In this document: positions 1 through 8,126 of the stretch, in pieces
Layout of the letters: every line of letters begins with the position of its first letter
Position numbering within the stretch: the first letter of the stretch is position 1
Source of the DNA: Geochorda sp036562495
GTDB lineage: Bacteria; Bacillota; Limnochordia; Limnochordales; Geochordaceae
Direction: 5' to 3'
NCBI GenBank assembly: GCA_036562495.1
Contig: DATCKA010000139.1
Location: 5,149-69,148 of the forward strand
Length of the DNA stretch: 64,000 nt
The notes under the pieces: generated by a model
Told to the model about the DNA's origin: nothing
Databases searched by the model: none
Seen by the model: only the letters and a program-made list of their open reading frames with translations
Position numbers and translations under genes: made by a program

Positions 1-269
1 AGGAGGAAGGCCAGCGGGTGGTCCGGCGGCTGCAGTCCGTGGCCGGCCGATTCCTGGGGGTCGAGATCTCGATGCTGGGCGTGGTGCCCTACGACCGGGC
101 GGTGGTGGCGACCATCGCCGAACAGGCACCCCTGTTGGTGCGCCGGCCCGACAGCCCCGCCGCCCGAGCGATCCGCCAGCTGGCGCGTCGCCTGATGGAC
201 CTTCCCGAGGAGCCCCCTCGTCGGGGCTTGAGCGGCATCGTGAGCCGCATGCTGCAGCGGATGCGTTGA
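1..269 (+). CDS. flhG: FlhG (MinD-family flagellar ATPase), C-terminal fragment
   Basis: The reading frame is open from base 3 and runs off the left edge, so only the last ~89 residues are present. The visible part contains the pattern FLGVEISMLGVVPYD followed by a helical tail with a P-x-S-x-A-A motif, which is the usual C-terminus of FlhG/YlxH ParA-like ATPases. The Walker A region lies outside the window. FlhG helps set flagellar number and works with FlhF. The adjacent PilZ and SigD genes support this identity, since flhG lies a few genes ahead of sigD in Bacillus. A generic MinD/ParA protein is the alternative. Confidence 0.75.
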   Translation, partial: EEGQRVVRRLQSVAGRFLGVEISMLGVVPYDRAVVATIAEQAPLLVRRPDSPAARAIRQLARRLMDLPEEPPRRGLSGIVSRMLQRMR

Positions 270-289
270 CGGGAGAGGGGGGGTATCGC

Positions 290-973
290 TTGCCATCCGA
301 GCCAGCGCCCGTGGGCGTCAACGACCTCGTCGAGCTCGAGATTCCCGATGGCCCGGCCAAAGGGCGCTACCGCAGCCGCGTCGAGCTCATCGACGAGCAG
401 GGTCAGCTCTCCCTGGCAGCGCCCATGAGGGAGGGGGCCAGGGTGCCCGTCTCCTCCGGCACGCCCGTCCGGCTGCACGTCCTCAAGGCCGATCCCGTCC
501 GAGGGGCCCGCTACGTTGGGCACACCACCGTGGTGGGGCGCACCGATGCAGACCGGGTGCCCGTGCTGGTGGTCGCCGCCCCGCGCTGGGAGCGGATCCA
601 GTTACGGGAGTGGACGCGGGTGGCCGCCATGGTGCCCGTGCGCTACCGGCCCCTGCGCACCCCAGGGGAGCGGCCTCCCCGATGGGTCGCCACCCACAGC
701 CGCGACCTCGGCGGCGGTGGCCTGACGCTGCATGCGCCTAAGCCGCCCGAGCCGGGTCAGCTGCTGGAGGTGGTCATCGAGCTTCCCGAGCGTCCGGTCG
801 GCGCGGTGGTCGAGGTGGTGCGCACCCAGGCCACCGAGGGGTCCGAAGCCGAAGCCGGCTCCAGCTGGTCGGTGGCCGTCAAGTTCGTGCAGATCGCGGA
901 GGCCGACCGGGACCGGCTCATCGGTTTCGTCCTGCGGCGCCAGGCAGAGATGCGGCGAATGGGACTGATCTAG
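290..973 (+). CDS. PilZ-domain c-di-GMP effector, YcgR-like
   Basis: About 227 residues. The N-terminal half resembles the YcgR N-terminal beta domain and the C-terminal half (from about residue 100) is a PilZ domain. The arginine motif is visible as RIQLREWTRV, but the second motif reads RDLGGGGL, with Gly where D/N-x-S-x-x-G proteins have Ser. Such proteins bind cyclic di-GMP and brake the flagellar motor. I chose the TTG at 290 because a GGGAGAGGGGGG ribosome site lies just ahead; a TTG at 266 overlapping the flhG stop would add eight residues. The position between flhG and sigD fits a motility role. Weak PilZ motif conservation leaves nucleotide binding unproven. Confidence 0.75.
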   Translation: MPSEPAPVGVNDLVELEIPDGPAKGRYRSRVELIDEQGQLSLAAPMREGARVPVSSGTPVRLHVLKADPVRGARYVGHTTVVGRTDADRVPVLVVAAPRWERIQLREWTRVAAMVPVRYRPLRTPGERPPRWVATHSRDLGGGGLTLHAPKPPEPGQLLEVVIELPERPVGAVVEVVRTQATEGSEAEAGSSWSVAVKFVQIAEADRDRLIGFVLRRQAEMRRMGLI

Positions 974-976
974 ACC

Positions 977-1774
977 ATGGCGATGCAACGAGCCGAAGTA
1001 ACGGCGCCCGACATGTCCCCCAGGCTCCTGCGCCTGTGGAAGCGCTACAAGAAGAGCCGGGATCCTGAGCTGCGGGAGCAGCTGATCCTGGAGTACGCCC
1101 CCCTGGTCAAGTACGTGGCGGGGCGCCTGGCGGTGATGCTGCCCCCGCACGTGGAGTTCGACGATCTGGTCAGCTACGGCATCTTCGGCCTGGTGGAGGC
1201 GGTGGAGCGGTACGACTTCGAGCGCGGCGTCAAGTTCGAGACGTACGCGGCCGCCCGGATCCGGGGGGCCATCATCGACGGCTTGCGCTCGGCGGACTGG
1301 GTACCGCGCTCCGTCCGTCAGAAGGCGCGGGCGCTGGAGAAGGAGCTGGTGCGCCTGGAGAGCCACCTGGGTCGGGCCGCCAGCGACGACGAGGTGGCCC
1401 AGGCGCTGGGGATGACGGTGCAGGAGTACGACCGGCTGCTGGCCGAGCTCTCGGGGGCCTCGCTGGTCTCGCTGGACGAGGTGTGGGTGGCCGATCCCGA
1501 GGAGGAGAGCCAGCTCCGGTTGCTGGAGACCGTCAGCGACTCGGCGGCGCCGAGCCCGGAGGAGAGCCTGGAGGAGCGGGAGCTCGAACGGCTGGTGGCG
1601 GAGGCCATCGACCACCTGCCGGAGCGGGAGCGCCTGGTGCTGGCCCTCTACTACCACGAGGGGCTGACCCTCAAGGAGATCGGGCGGGTGCTGGGCGTCA
1701 CGGAGTCGCGGGTCTGCCAGATCCACACCAAGGCCATCTTGAGGGTCCGGGCCTACCTGGCCGCTCACAGTTGA
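977..1774 (+). CDS. sigD: RNA polymerase sigma factor SigD/FliA (sigma-28)
   Basis: A 265-residue sigma-70 family protein with region 2 (LVKYVAGRLA, DDLVSYGIFGLVEAVERYD, YAAARIRGAIIDGLR), region 3 (RKAR-type helix, LGRAASDDEVAQALG) and region 4 (LPERERLVLALYYHEG, LKEIGRVLGVTESRVCQ). The phrase RIRGAIIDGLRSADWVPRSVR is typical of the FliA/WhiG/SigD group that transcribes late flagellar and motility genes. Length equals that of B. subtilis SigD (254). It starts three bases after the PilZ gene and lies two genes ahead of rpsB, exactly as in B. subtilis. Confidence 0.95.
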   Translation: MAMQRAEVTAPDMSPRLLRLWKRYKKSRDPELREQLILEYAPLVKYVAGRLAVMLPPHVEFDDLVSYGIFGLVEAVERYDFERGVKFETYAAARIRGAIIDGLRSADWVPRSVRQKARALEKELVRLESHLGRAASDDEVAQALGMTVQEYDRLLAELSGASLVSLDEVWVADPEEESQLRLLETVSDSAAPSPEESLEERELERLVAEAIDHLPERERLVLALYYHEGLTLKEIGRVLGVTESRVCQIHTKAILRVRAYLAAHS

Positions 1775-1807
1775 GCGCAGACCCGTCATTCGGTGGGGTA
1801 GAGCACC

Positions 1808-2152
1808 GTGTCGATGCGGCAGGTCGACCTTCAGACGATCCTGCCCCGGACCCAGGAGGCGTCCCGGGTGCAGGAGGCGTCGCAGCGCCAGGCCCAGCTC
1901 CAGGCGACGGCCGCAGCCGACCAACAGCGGCAACGGGCCGAGGCGGCCACCCGTCAGGTGCGCCGGGTGGATCACGCCGACGCACGCCATGTCAGGAGCG
2001 CCACCGACGAGGAGCCGCGGCGGAGGCGCCAGGGCGAGCGGGAGGGGGCCGCAGCGGGCAAGCCCTCAACCCGGCGCGCGTCCCCGGAGGCCCGTCCCCC
2101 TGCCGGCCCTGCCGTGCCAGGCCTCGGCCAAAACGTGGACGTGCGTGCCTAG
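1808..2152 (+). CDS. Small hypothetical protein after sigD
   Basis: 114 residues, starting at a GTG 33 bases after sigD. The N-terminus is Gln/Ala-rich and probably helical, the middle is strongly basic (EEPRRRRQGER) and the tail ends in GLGQNVDVRA. Short proteins with a Gln-rich helix and a terminal N/L-I/V-D-x-R-x pattern are often found just after sigD in Firmicutes, so it is likely a genuine gene in the motility cluster. No enzyme motif, membrane segment or export signal is visible. I do not assign a function. A ribosome-binding site is only weakly recognisable (GGTGGGG). Confidence 0.5.
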   Translation: MSMRQVDLQTILPRTQEASRVQEASQRQAQLQATAAADQQRQRAEAATRQVRRVDHADARHVRSATDEEPRRRRQGEREGAAAGKPSTRRASPEARPPAGPAVPGLGQNVDVRA

Positions 2153-2165
2153 GGGGCGGGGGACG

Positions 2166-2600
2166 ATGCCGGGTTGGTGGGAGGGGCTCCAGGCCGCGGC
2201 CCTGGTGGTCCTGGCGGCTCAGGTTTGGCGGCTGACCCGTCACGTGCGGCGGCTCGAGGCGCGAGGCCCGTCGGGGCGACATCGAGCGCCGGCCGGCGAC
2301 GTTGCCTCGTTCGCGACCCTGGTCAGCGGCTACCTGGAGTTGCTGACGCGGGCTGCGTCGTCCCATGCGTCGCCATCGAGCCCTTCCGGCCCGTCCTCCG
2401 ACGGGGCGGATGGCGGGCGGCCTGAAGGGCCGGCCGACGGCCGCCCCGAGCTGGGACACGCCGTCGCCCTGCTGCGCCAGGGGCTCGACCCAGACGAGGT
2501 CGCCCGACGGACGGGATTGCCCGTCGGGGAGGTCCGGCTGCTCGACCGGATCGCACGGATGGCCGGCTGGACGGCGCGAAGTGACCCCGCTTCGCATTGA
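2166..2600 (+). CDS. SwrB/YlxL-like membrane-anchored HTH protein
   Basis: 144 residues from an ATG preceded by GGGGGCGGGGG. Residues 5–20 form a single hydrophobic segment (LQAAALVVLAAQVW) followed by positive charges, so the rest is probably cytoplasmic. A Ser/Pro/Gly-rich linker leads to a C-terminal helix-turn-helix-like stretch (ALLRQGLDPDEVARRTGLPVGEVRLLDRI cut here into LDPDEVARRTG and PVGEVRLL). This architecture and the place between sigD and rpsB match B. subtilis SwrB, which promotes flagellar assembly and swarming. Identity is inferred from position and architecture rather than clear sequence similarity. The rpsB promoter –35 box overlaps its stop codon. Confidence 0.6.
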   Translation: MPGWWEGLQAAALVVLAAQVWRLTRHVRRLEARGPSGRHRAPAGDVASFATLVSGYLELLTRAASSHASPSSPSGPSSDGADGGRPEGPADGRPELGHAVALLRQGLDPDEVARRTGLPVGEVRLLDRIARMAGWTARSDPASH

Positions 2601-2625
2601 GCCGCCCCCTGGCCTGTGATATACT
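2597..2625 (+). promoter_or_regulatory. Sigma-A promoter of the rpsB operon
   Basis: TTGAGC (2597–2602), a 17-base spacer and TATACT (2620–2625). It overlaps the end of the preceding gene and drives rpsB–tsf and probably much of the downstream block. Transcription would start near 2632, giving a leader of about 140 bases. Confidence 0.8.
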
Positions 2626-2685
2626 ACCGCCCGGCGTTTGACATCTCGCACGCCGACCGTGACTCAGGGGCGGTGCCCAGGGGCA

Positions 2686-2702
2686 GGCCCGTGCGCCGGG
2701 CC
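2686..2702 (+). promoter_or_regulatory. Hairpin in the rpsB 5' leader
   Basis: GGCCCG (2686–2691) pairs with CGGGCC (2697–2702) around a 5-base loop TGCGC. It lies in the ~140-base untranslated leader ahead of rpsB. S2 genes are autoregulated through leader RNA in some bacteria, but whether this hairpin takes part is unknown. Confidence 0.4.
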
Positions 2703-2771
2703 GAGCCGGGGTTCCCCTGGGGATGAGGCGGCGGAGGCTTAACCGCGCGCCAGGGAGGAGGTGATTCGGGC

Positions 2772-3611
2772 ATGGCGGTCATCTCCATGAAGCAGCTCCT
2801 CGAGGCAGGCGTCCACTTCGGGCACCAGACCCGCCGGTGGAACCCGAAGATGGCTCGCTACATCTACACCGAGCGCAACGGGATCTACATCATCGACCTG
2901 CAGGAGACCGTCCGCAAGCTGGAGGAGGCCTACCGCTTCGTCAAGGAGCTGGTGGCCGACGGTGGCACCATCCTCTTCGTGGGCACCAAGAAGCAGGCAC
3001 AGGAGACCGTGCGCGAAGAGGCCCAGCGCTGCGGCATGTTTTACGTCAACCAGCGCTGGCTGGGCGGCACCCTGACCAACTTCAACACCCTCAAGAGCCG
3101 TCTTCGCCGACTCGAAGAGCTCGAGAAGATGGAGACGGACGGGTTGTTCGAGCGCCTGCCGAAGAAGGAAGTGATCAAGCTCCGCAAGGAGAAGGAGAAG
3201 CTCGAGCGCTTCCTCTCCGGCATCCGGGGCATGCATCAGCTGCCGCGTGCCCTGTTCGTCATCGATCCCCGCAAGGAGAACAACGCGGTCCGTGAGGCAC
3301 GCAAGCTGGGGATCAAGGTCATCGCCATCGTCGACACCAACTGCGACCCCGATGAGATCGACTACGTGATCCCCGGCAACGACGACGCCATCCGGGCCGT
3401 GCGCCTCATCACCCACAAGATCGCCGACGCGGTGCTGGAGGCCCGCGAGGGCCAGGAGGGCCCCGCCGCTGGCGAGGCGTCGTCTACGGACGGGACGGCG
3501 GCTGCCGATGCCTCGACCGCTCCGGTCGAGGAGACGGAGGCCCCGGACTCGGACGACGAGGAGATGTCGGAAGAACTGGCCCATGAGATGGAGCGCGGCG
3601 CTGCCCGCTGA
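2772..3611 (+). CDS. rpsB: 30S ribosomal protein S2
   Basis: 279 residues, starting at ATG after a GGAGGAGGTG ribosome site. The N-terminus contains the S2 signature GVHFGHQTRRWNPKM, and later segments NQRWLGGTLTNF and LFVIDPRKENNAVREA are typical. S2 binds late to the 30S subunit and helps recruit S1. Residues beyond about 225 form an extra acidic, Ala/Ser/Thr-rich tail (ending EEMSEELAHEMERGAAR) that makes it 30–40 residues longer than usual. First gene of the rpsB–tsf–pyrH–frr cluster, behind a clear sigma-A promoter. Confidence 0.98.
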   Translation: MAVISMKQLLEAGVHFGHQTRRWNPKMARYIYTERNGIYIIDLQETVRKLEEAYRFVKELVADGGTILFVGTKKQAQETVREEAQRCGMFYVNQRWLGGTLTNFNTLKSRLRRLEELEKMETDGLFERLPKKEVIKLRKEKEKLERFLSGIRGMHQLPRALFVIDPRKENNAVREARKLGIKVIAIVDTNCDPDEIDYVIPGNDDAIRAVRLITHKIADAVLEAREGQEGPAAGEASSTDGTAAADASTAPVEETEAPDSDDEEMSEELAHEMERGAAR

Positions 3612-3684
3612 TGGCCCGTCGGGGCCCTGTGGCGTGGCGCCTGGGAAGCACGGGTCAGGCGGCCGGCCCGAGCGTCCGGCCTGG

Positions 3685-3716
3685 CGGTGCGGCAGCGCGG
3701 AGAGGCTGCCGCACCG
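3685..3716 (+). promoter_or_regulatory. Perfect 12-bp hairpin between rpsB and tsf
   Basis: CGGTGCGGCAGC (3685–3696) and GCTGCCGCACCG (3705–3716) are perfect inverted repeats around an 8-base loop GCGGAGAG. The following bases are CTGTCATGG, with no T-run, so it is not a standard terminator. It may be an RNA stability or attenuation element setting S2:Ts ratios. Confidence 0.55.
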
Positions 3717-3769
3717 CTGTCATGGACCGCAAGGCCGTCTGCGCCTCGATGGAAGGGCAGGCAACGGTC

Positions 3770-4726
3770 GTGGCTGAGATCACCGTCGAGAGGATCCGGG
3801 CCCTGCGCGAGCGGACCGGAGCCGGGATGATGGACGTCAAGCGAGCCCTCGAGCAGGCAGGAGGCGACGAGGAGGAGGCCCTCCGCATCCTGCGGGAGAA
3901 GGGGCTGGCTCAGGCCGCCAAGCGGGCCACCCGCGCGGCGCTGGAGGGACTGGTGGCCGCCCACGTCGACCCCGCGACCGGGCGGGCCGCCCTGGTCGAA
4001 GTCAACTGCGAGACCGACTTCGTGGCGCGCACCGACGACTTCCGGGCGCTGGTCGAGCGGCTCGCACGGCATGCGGCCCGGCTGGGCGAGGATCTGGCCG
4101 AGGCGGGCGGCGAGGCCCATCGCGACCCCCGTGGAGAGACCTCGCTGGAGCGGGTCGAGGGACTCCTGGCGCAGCCCGTCGAGGGCGAGGGCAAGCCGGC
4201 TCGTGAGGTGCTGATGGAGACGGCGGCGCGCCTGGGCGAGCGGGTCCGCTTGCGCCGCTACGCGGTCTTCGCCACGCGCGGGGCGGTGGAGAGCTACATC
4301 CACGGCGACGGCCGCATCGGCGTGCTGCTGGAGGCCGTGGTACAACCGTCAGAGGCCGCCGAGCGCCCCGAGGTCCGGCAGGTGCTCAAGGATCTGGCGA
4401 TGCAGGTGGCGGCCTACCGCGCCGAGTACGTCGAGCGCACCCAGGTGCCCGAGGCGGTGCGCGAGCGTGAGCGCCAGGTCTACCGCAGCGCAGCCCTCAA
4501 CGAGGGCAAGCCGGAGAAGGTCGTGGACCGCATCGTGGAGGGCCGGCTCGACAAGTTCTATCAGGAGGTCTGCCTGCTCGAGCAGCCCTTCATCCGAGAC
4601 CCCAACGTCCAGGTGGGTCGCCACGTACAGGAGACGCTCAAGCCTCTGGGAGTGCAGCTGCAGGTCCGGCGGTTCGTTCGCTTCGAACGGGCCGAGCAGC
4701 TGGCCGGCGAAGCGCAGGAGGCGTGA
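3770..4726 (+). CDS. tsf: Translation elongation factor Ts
   Basis: About 318 residues from a GTG start; EF-Ts proteins begin AEITVE..RxLRERTGAGMMDxK, and this codon places that motif at the very N-terminus. GGAAGGG lies upstream; an ATG at 3749 is a possible longer start. The segments EVNCETDFVARTDDF and the C-terminal coiled region (NEGKPEKVVDRIVEGRLDKF) are characteristic. EF-Ts recycles EF-Tu by nucleotide exchange. This is the longer form containing a full dimerisation region. It follows rpsB after a 160-base gap that holds a strong hairpin. Confidence 0.96.
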   Translation: MAEITVERIRALRERTGAGMMDVKRALEQAGGDEEEALRILREKGLAQAAKRATRAALEGLVAAHVDPATGRAALVEVNCETDFVARTDDFRALVERLARHAARLGEDLAEAGGEAHRDPRGETSLERVEGLLAQPVEGEGKPAREVLMETAARLGERVRLRRYAVFATRGAVESYIHGDGRIGVLLEAVVQPSEAAERPEVRQVLKDLAMQVAAYRAEYVERTQVPEAVRERERQVYRSAALNEGKPEKVVDRIVEGRLDKFYQEVCLLEQPFIRDPNVQVGRHVQETLKPLGVQLQVRRFVRFERAEQLAGEAQEA

Positions 4727-4800
4727 AAGGGCGCCGCAAGGAGGTGGCCGGGGCTGAGGCGTAAGTGCTTCACGAGCCCCGGCGCGGCTGTGAGGTGGAC

Positions 4801-5541
4801 ATGAGTACCCCGTACCGGCGAGTCGTGCTCAAGCTCAGCGGCGAGGCCATGGCGGGCGACCGCGGCTTCGGCATCGACATCAAGGTCGTCGAGCGCCTCA
4901 GCTCCGCCATCCTGCGCCTGACCCAGCTGGGCGTGCAGGTGGCCGTGGTGGTGGGCGGCGGCAACATCTGGCGCGGGGCGGCGGCCGCCACCCGCGGCAT
5001 GGACCGGAGCACCGCCGACTACATGGGGATGCTGGCGACCACCATCAACGCCCTCGCGCTGCAAGAGGTGCTGGAGCGCATGGGCGTGGCCACCCGGGTG
5101 CAGTCGGCCATCGAGATGCGCCAGGTGGCGGAGCCCTACATCCGCCGCCGTGCCATCCGACATCTGGAGAAGGGCCGGGTGGTCATCTTCGCGGCGGGCA
5201 CCGGCAACCCGTTCTTCTCCACGGACACGGCGGCGGCTTTGCGGGCAGCCGAGATCGAGGCCGACGTGATCCTGATGGGCAAGCGCGGGGTGGATGGGGT
5301 CTACACCGCCGATCCCAAGAAGGATCCCAACGCCCAGCGCCTCGACCAGCTCACCCACTTCGAGGTGCTGCAGCGAGGGCTGGGCGTCATGGACCCGACG
5401 GCCACGTCGCTGTGCATGGAAAACCAGATCCCCATCATCGTTTTCGACATCGGCGATCCGGACAACATCGTCCGGGCCGCGATGGGCGAGCGGGTCGGGA
5501 CCACGGTGGGCGGAGGTGGTGTCAGTGGCCGCGGAGGGTGA
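4801..5541 (+). CDS. pyrH: UMP kinase
   Basis: 246 residues. Amino-acid-kinase fold with LKLSGEA at the N-terminus, the glycine-rich VVVGGGNIWRG and the VDGVYTADPKKDP loop. It phosphorylates UMP to UDP in pyrimidine synthesis; bacterial enzymes are hexameric and GTP/UTP-regulated. Start chosen at ATG 4801, four bases after GAGGTGG; an upstream GTG-type extension (from 4765) would add residues not found in the family. The last 20 bases overlap frr, so the two are translationally coupled. Confidence 0.97.
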   Translation: MSTPYRRVVLKLSGEAMAGDRGFGIDIKVVERLSSAILRLTQLGVQVAVVVGGGNIWRGAAAATRGMDRSTADYMGMLATTINALALQEVLERMGVATRVQSAIEMRQVAEPYIRRRAIRHLEKGRVVIFAAGTGNPFFSTDTAAALRAAEIEADVILMGKRGVDGVYTADPKKDPNAQRLDQLTHFEVLQRGLGVMDPTATSLCMENQIPIIVFDIGDPDNIVRAAMGERVGTTVGGGGVSGRGG

Positions 5542-6097
5542 CGTCAAGGCGCTGCTTCAAGAGGCCGACGAGCGGATGAAGACGGTAGTGCAGACCGCGC
5601 GCAAGGAGCTGGCGACCGTCCGCACCGGCCGGGCGACGCCCGCGCTGCTGGAGCGGGTCGTGGTGGAGTACCACGGCACGCCCGTGCCGCTCAACCAGGT
5701 CGCCTCCATCTCGGCCCCCGAGCCTCGCATGCTGGTGGTGCAGCCCTGGGACCGGTCGCTGGTCAAGGAGATCGAGAAGGCCATCCTCAAGTCCGACCTG
5801 GGCGTAACACCCACCAACGACGGCACCGTGGTGCGGTTGGTCTTGCCCCAGCTGACGGAGGAGCGGCGCCAGCAGCTGGTCAAGATCGTGCGTAAGGAAG
5901 CCGAGGAGCGGCGGGTGGCGGTCCGCAACATCCGGCGGGAGGTCAACGACGAGCTCAAGCGCTGGGAGAAGAATCGGCTCATCGCCGAGGACGAGTCCCG
6001 CCGGGCCCAGCAGCAGGTCCAGCAGCTGACGGATCGCTACATCCAGGAGATCGATCAGCTGGTGGCCGCCAAAGAGAAGGAGATCATGGAGGTCTGA
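5525..6097 (+). CDS. frr: Ribosome recycling factor
   Basis: 190 residues, close to the family norm of 185. It shows the RRF core: ELATVRTGRATPALLERVVVEY (residues about 25–46), PEPRMLVVQPWD, SDLGVTPTNDGTVVRL and VRNIRREVNDELK. With EF-G it splits post-termination ribosomes. The start is a GTG placed seven bases after GGAGGT, inside the 3' end of pyrH; nearby GTG codons at 5516 and 5519 are in frame but lie on the ribosome site itself. Confidence 0.96.
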   Translation: MAAEGDVKALLQEADERMKTVVQTARKELATVRTGRATPALLERVVVEYHGTPVPLNQVASISAPEPRMLVVQPWDRSLVKEIEKAILKSDLGVTPTNDGTVVRLVLPQLTEERRQQLVKIVRKEAEERRVAVRNIRREVNDELKRWEKNRLIAEDESRRAQQQVQQLTDRYIQEIDQLVAAKEKEIMEV

Positions 6098-6105
6098 GGC
6101 ACCCC

Positions 6106-6426
6106 TTGCGTCCGGGCGAGCGCCCCCCTGCCGGAGACGGGGGCGCGGGCCGATCGTCGGCGCTGCCCGACGTGATCGGGCTGGAGCTGAGCGTCGCGCT
6201 CAAGCGCCTTGAGAGGTGGCGCACCACCCTCCGCTTCACCGCGCCCCCCAAGCCCCGCGGCGAGAAGGGCGCGGTGCGGGTCATCGCCTGCCGGCCGCTG
6301 GGAGCCGGCGACGCGCTCCAGCTCATCTGCGCGCGTGAGTACTGGGAGCGGCGCGATGCCGTAGCTGCCCCGACGGAGCCCACCGACGACGCGGCTGCAG
6401 ACGATGGGGGCCAGCAGGATGGGTGA
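6106..6426 (+). CDS. Small PASTA-domain-like protein
   Basis: 106 residues from a TTG start with GAGG seven bases upstream. Residues 20–78 read like a single PASTA repeat: LPDVIGLELSVALKRLE, then KGAVRVIACRPLGAGDALQL. PASTA domains usually occur at the extracellular end of Ser/Thr kinases and penicillin-binding proteins, where they sense cell-wall fragments. This protein has no signal peptide or membrane segment, so it is probably cytoplasmic, which is unusual. It sits between frr and uppS and overlaps the latter by a few bases. Function not known. Confidence 0.6.
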   Translation: MRPGERPPAGDGGAGRSSALPDVIGLELSVALKRLERWRTTLRFTAPPKPRGEKGAVRVIACRPLGAGDALQLICAREYWERRDAVAAPTEPTDDAAADDGGQQDG

Positions 6427-7273
6427 GGGGCGTGCGGGGGGCCTTTGGAGCGCCCGTGCCCCCCGGCTGCTCAGCCGCCTGGCAGACAGGCTCTGGATGC
6501 GCCTGGCCGAGGCGTCGTGGCCGTGGATGCTGACACGGCGTGACGAGCAGCGCATCCTGGCGGAGCTCGACCCCGCGCGCATCCCTCGCCACGTGGCCAT
6601 CATCATGGACGGCAACGGGCGCTGGGCCCTTCGCCGCGGGCTTCGCCGGACCGCCGGGCACCGGGCCGGCGTCAAGAGCCTGCGCGAGGCGGTGCGCACG
6701 TGCGCCAAGCTGGGCGTGGAGGTCCTGACGGTCTACGCCTTCTCCACGGAGAACTGGCAGCGCCCGGCGTCCGAGGTCCAGACCCTGATGGACCTGCTGG
6801 TCGAGGTGCTGCACCAGGAGATCGACGAACTGGACGAGGCGGGCATCCGGGTGCGGGTCATCGGGCGCGTCGATGCGCTGCCGCCCGAGGTGTTGCGCCA
6901 GGTGCGGGAGGCCGAGGCCCGTACCCGCCTCAACCGCCACATGGTGCTCAACGTCGCGCTCAACTATGGCGGGCGCGCCGAGATCGTCGACGCGGCCCGG
7001 CGCATCGCCGAGGAGGTCCGAGCGGGGCGGATCCGCCCCGAGGAGATCGACGAGTCGCTCTTCGCCCGCTACCTCTACACCAGCGAGTTGCCCGACCCGG
7101 ACCTCCTGATCCGCACGGGCGGGGAGCTGCGCGTGAGCAACTTCCTGCTGTGGCAGCTGGCCTACTCGGAGCTGTGGGTCACCCCCGTCTACTGGCCGGA
7201 CTTCCGGCGGACCCACCTCTTGCAGGCCATCGTCGACTACCAGCGGCGACACCGCCGCTTCGGGAAGGTCTAG
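6404..7273 (+). CDS. uppS: Isoprenyl transferase (undecaprenyl diphosphate synthase)
   Basis: 289 residues from ATG 6404; an ATG at 6419 is equally possible. The catalytic motif IIMDGNGRWA with its Asp is followed by AGHRAGVKSLREAV, VYAFSTENWQRP and the C-terminal DLLIRTGGELRVSNFLLWQLAYSE block (split here: LLIRTGGELRVSNFLLWQ). It adds isopentenyl units in cis to make the undecaprenyl carrier needed for peptidoglycan and wall polymers. About 45 extra N-terminal residues precede the catalytic core. Overlaps the small PASTA-like gene and is followed at once by cdsA. Confidence 0.96.
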   Translation: MGASRMGEGRAGGLWSARAPRLLSRLADRLWMRLAEASWPWMLTRRDEQRILAELDPARIPRHVAIIMDGNGRWALRRGLRRTAGHRAGVKSLREAVRTCAKLGVEVLTVYAFSTENWQRPASEVQTLMDLLVEVLHQEIDELDEAGIRVRVIGRVDALPPEVLRQVREAEARTRLNRHMVLNVALNYGGRAEIVDAARRIAEEVRAGRIRPEEIDESLFARYLYTSELPDPDLLIRTGGELRVSNFLLWQLAYSELWVTPVYWPDFRRTHLLQAIVDYQRRHRRFGKV

Positions 7274-7276
7274 CGG

Positions 7277-8095
7277 GTGTTTCGCTGGCGGCTCCTGACG
7301 GCGTTGGTCGGCGCGCCACTCATGCTGGGGGCGCTGTGGAAGGGTGGCGCCTGGTGGGGCGGCGTCCTGGCCGCCATCGCCGTCGGGGGCGCGCTCGAGC
7401 TCGGGGATCTCTTCGTGGCCAAGGGCGCGGGCCAGCCGCAGAGAGACGTGCTCATCTGCGCCGGGCTGGCGGGCTTCTTGCTGGCGCCGGCCCTGGAGAC
7501 TCTCGCGGGCACCCGGGGAGCACCCGTGGTGGGGCTGTTGCTGCCCACGATGGCCTTCGCCTACGCGGCGCTGCGGGCATGGGCACGGGGCGCGAGCGTG
7601 CTCCTGGAGGCTTCGGCGGCGGTGTTCGCCTTCTCCTACGCCGGGGTCCTGACGGGCTTCTGGTGGTTGCTCCGCTCTCCCGCGCCGGACGGATGGGTCC
7701 ACGCCCTGCTTGCCCTCCTCGGCACATGGGGCACCGACATCTTCGCGTACGTGACCGGCAAGCTGATGGGCCGGCGTCGTCTGCTGCCGAGGGTTTCGCC
7801 CGGCAAGACCGTCGAGGGTGCGCTGGGAGGGCTGGTCGGCGGGGTGGGGACCGTGGTCGGGGTGGGGAGCCTCGCATTTGGGCTGCCCGAGTGGTGGACC
7901 CTGGGATTGGGCGTGGCGGTGGCACTGGCCGCCGAGTTGGGGGATCTGGCCGAGTCGGCTCTCAAGCGCGATGCCAACGTCAAGGACTCGGGCTGGTTGT
8001 TGCCGGGGCATGGGGGTATCCTGGATCGCATGGACAGTTCGCTGGCGACCGGCCTCGCGGCGTACCTGTGGACGCTGTTGGTGACCCGGCCGTGA
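7277..8095 (+). CDS. cdsA: Phosphatidate cytidylyltransferase (CDP-diacylglycerol synthase)
   Basis: 272 residues with about seven or eight hydrophobic segments. The C-terminal family signature is intact: SALKRDANVKDSGWLLPG followed by HGGILDRMDS. It converts phosphatidic acid and CTP to CDP-diacylglycerol for phospholipid synthesis at the inner membrane. Starts at GTG three bases after uppS. In Bacillus the next gene is dxr; here rseP follows directly. Confidence 0.95.
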   Translation: MFRWRLLTALVGAPLMLGALWKGGAWWGGVLAAIAVGGALELGDLFVAKGAGQPQRDVLICAGLAGFLLAPALETLAGTRGAPVVGLLLPTMAFAYAALRAWARGASVLLEASAAVFAFSYAGVLTGFWWLLRSPAPDGWVHALLALLGTWGTDIFAYVTGKLMGRRRLLPRVSPGKTVEGALGGLVGGVGTVVGVGSLAFGLPEWWTLGLGVAVALAAELGDLAESALKRDANVKDSGWLLPGHGGILDRMDSSLATGLAAYLWTLLVTRP

Positions 8096-8126
8096 GGCGC
8101 AGCCTTGGGGCGGGGAGTGCTGGAGC

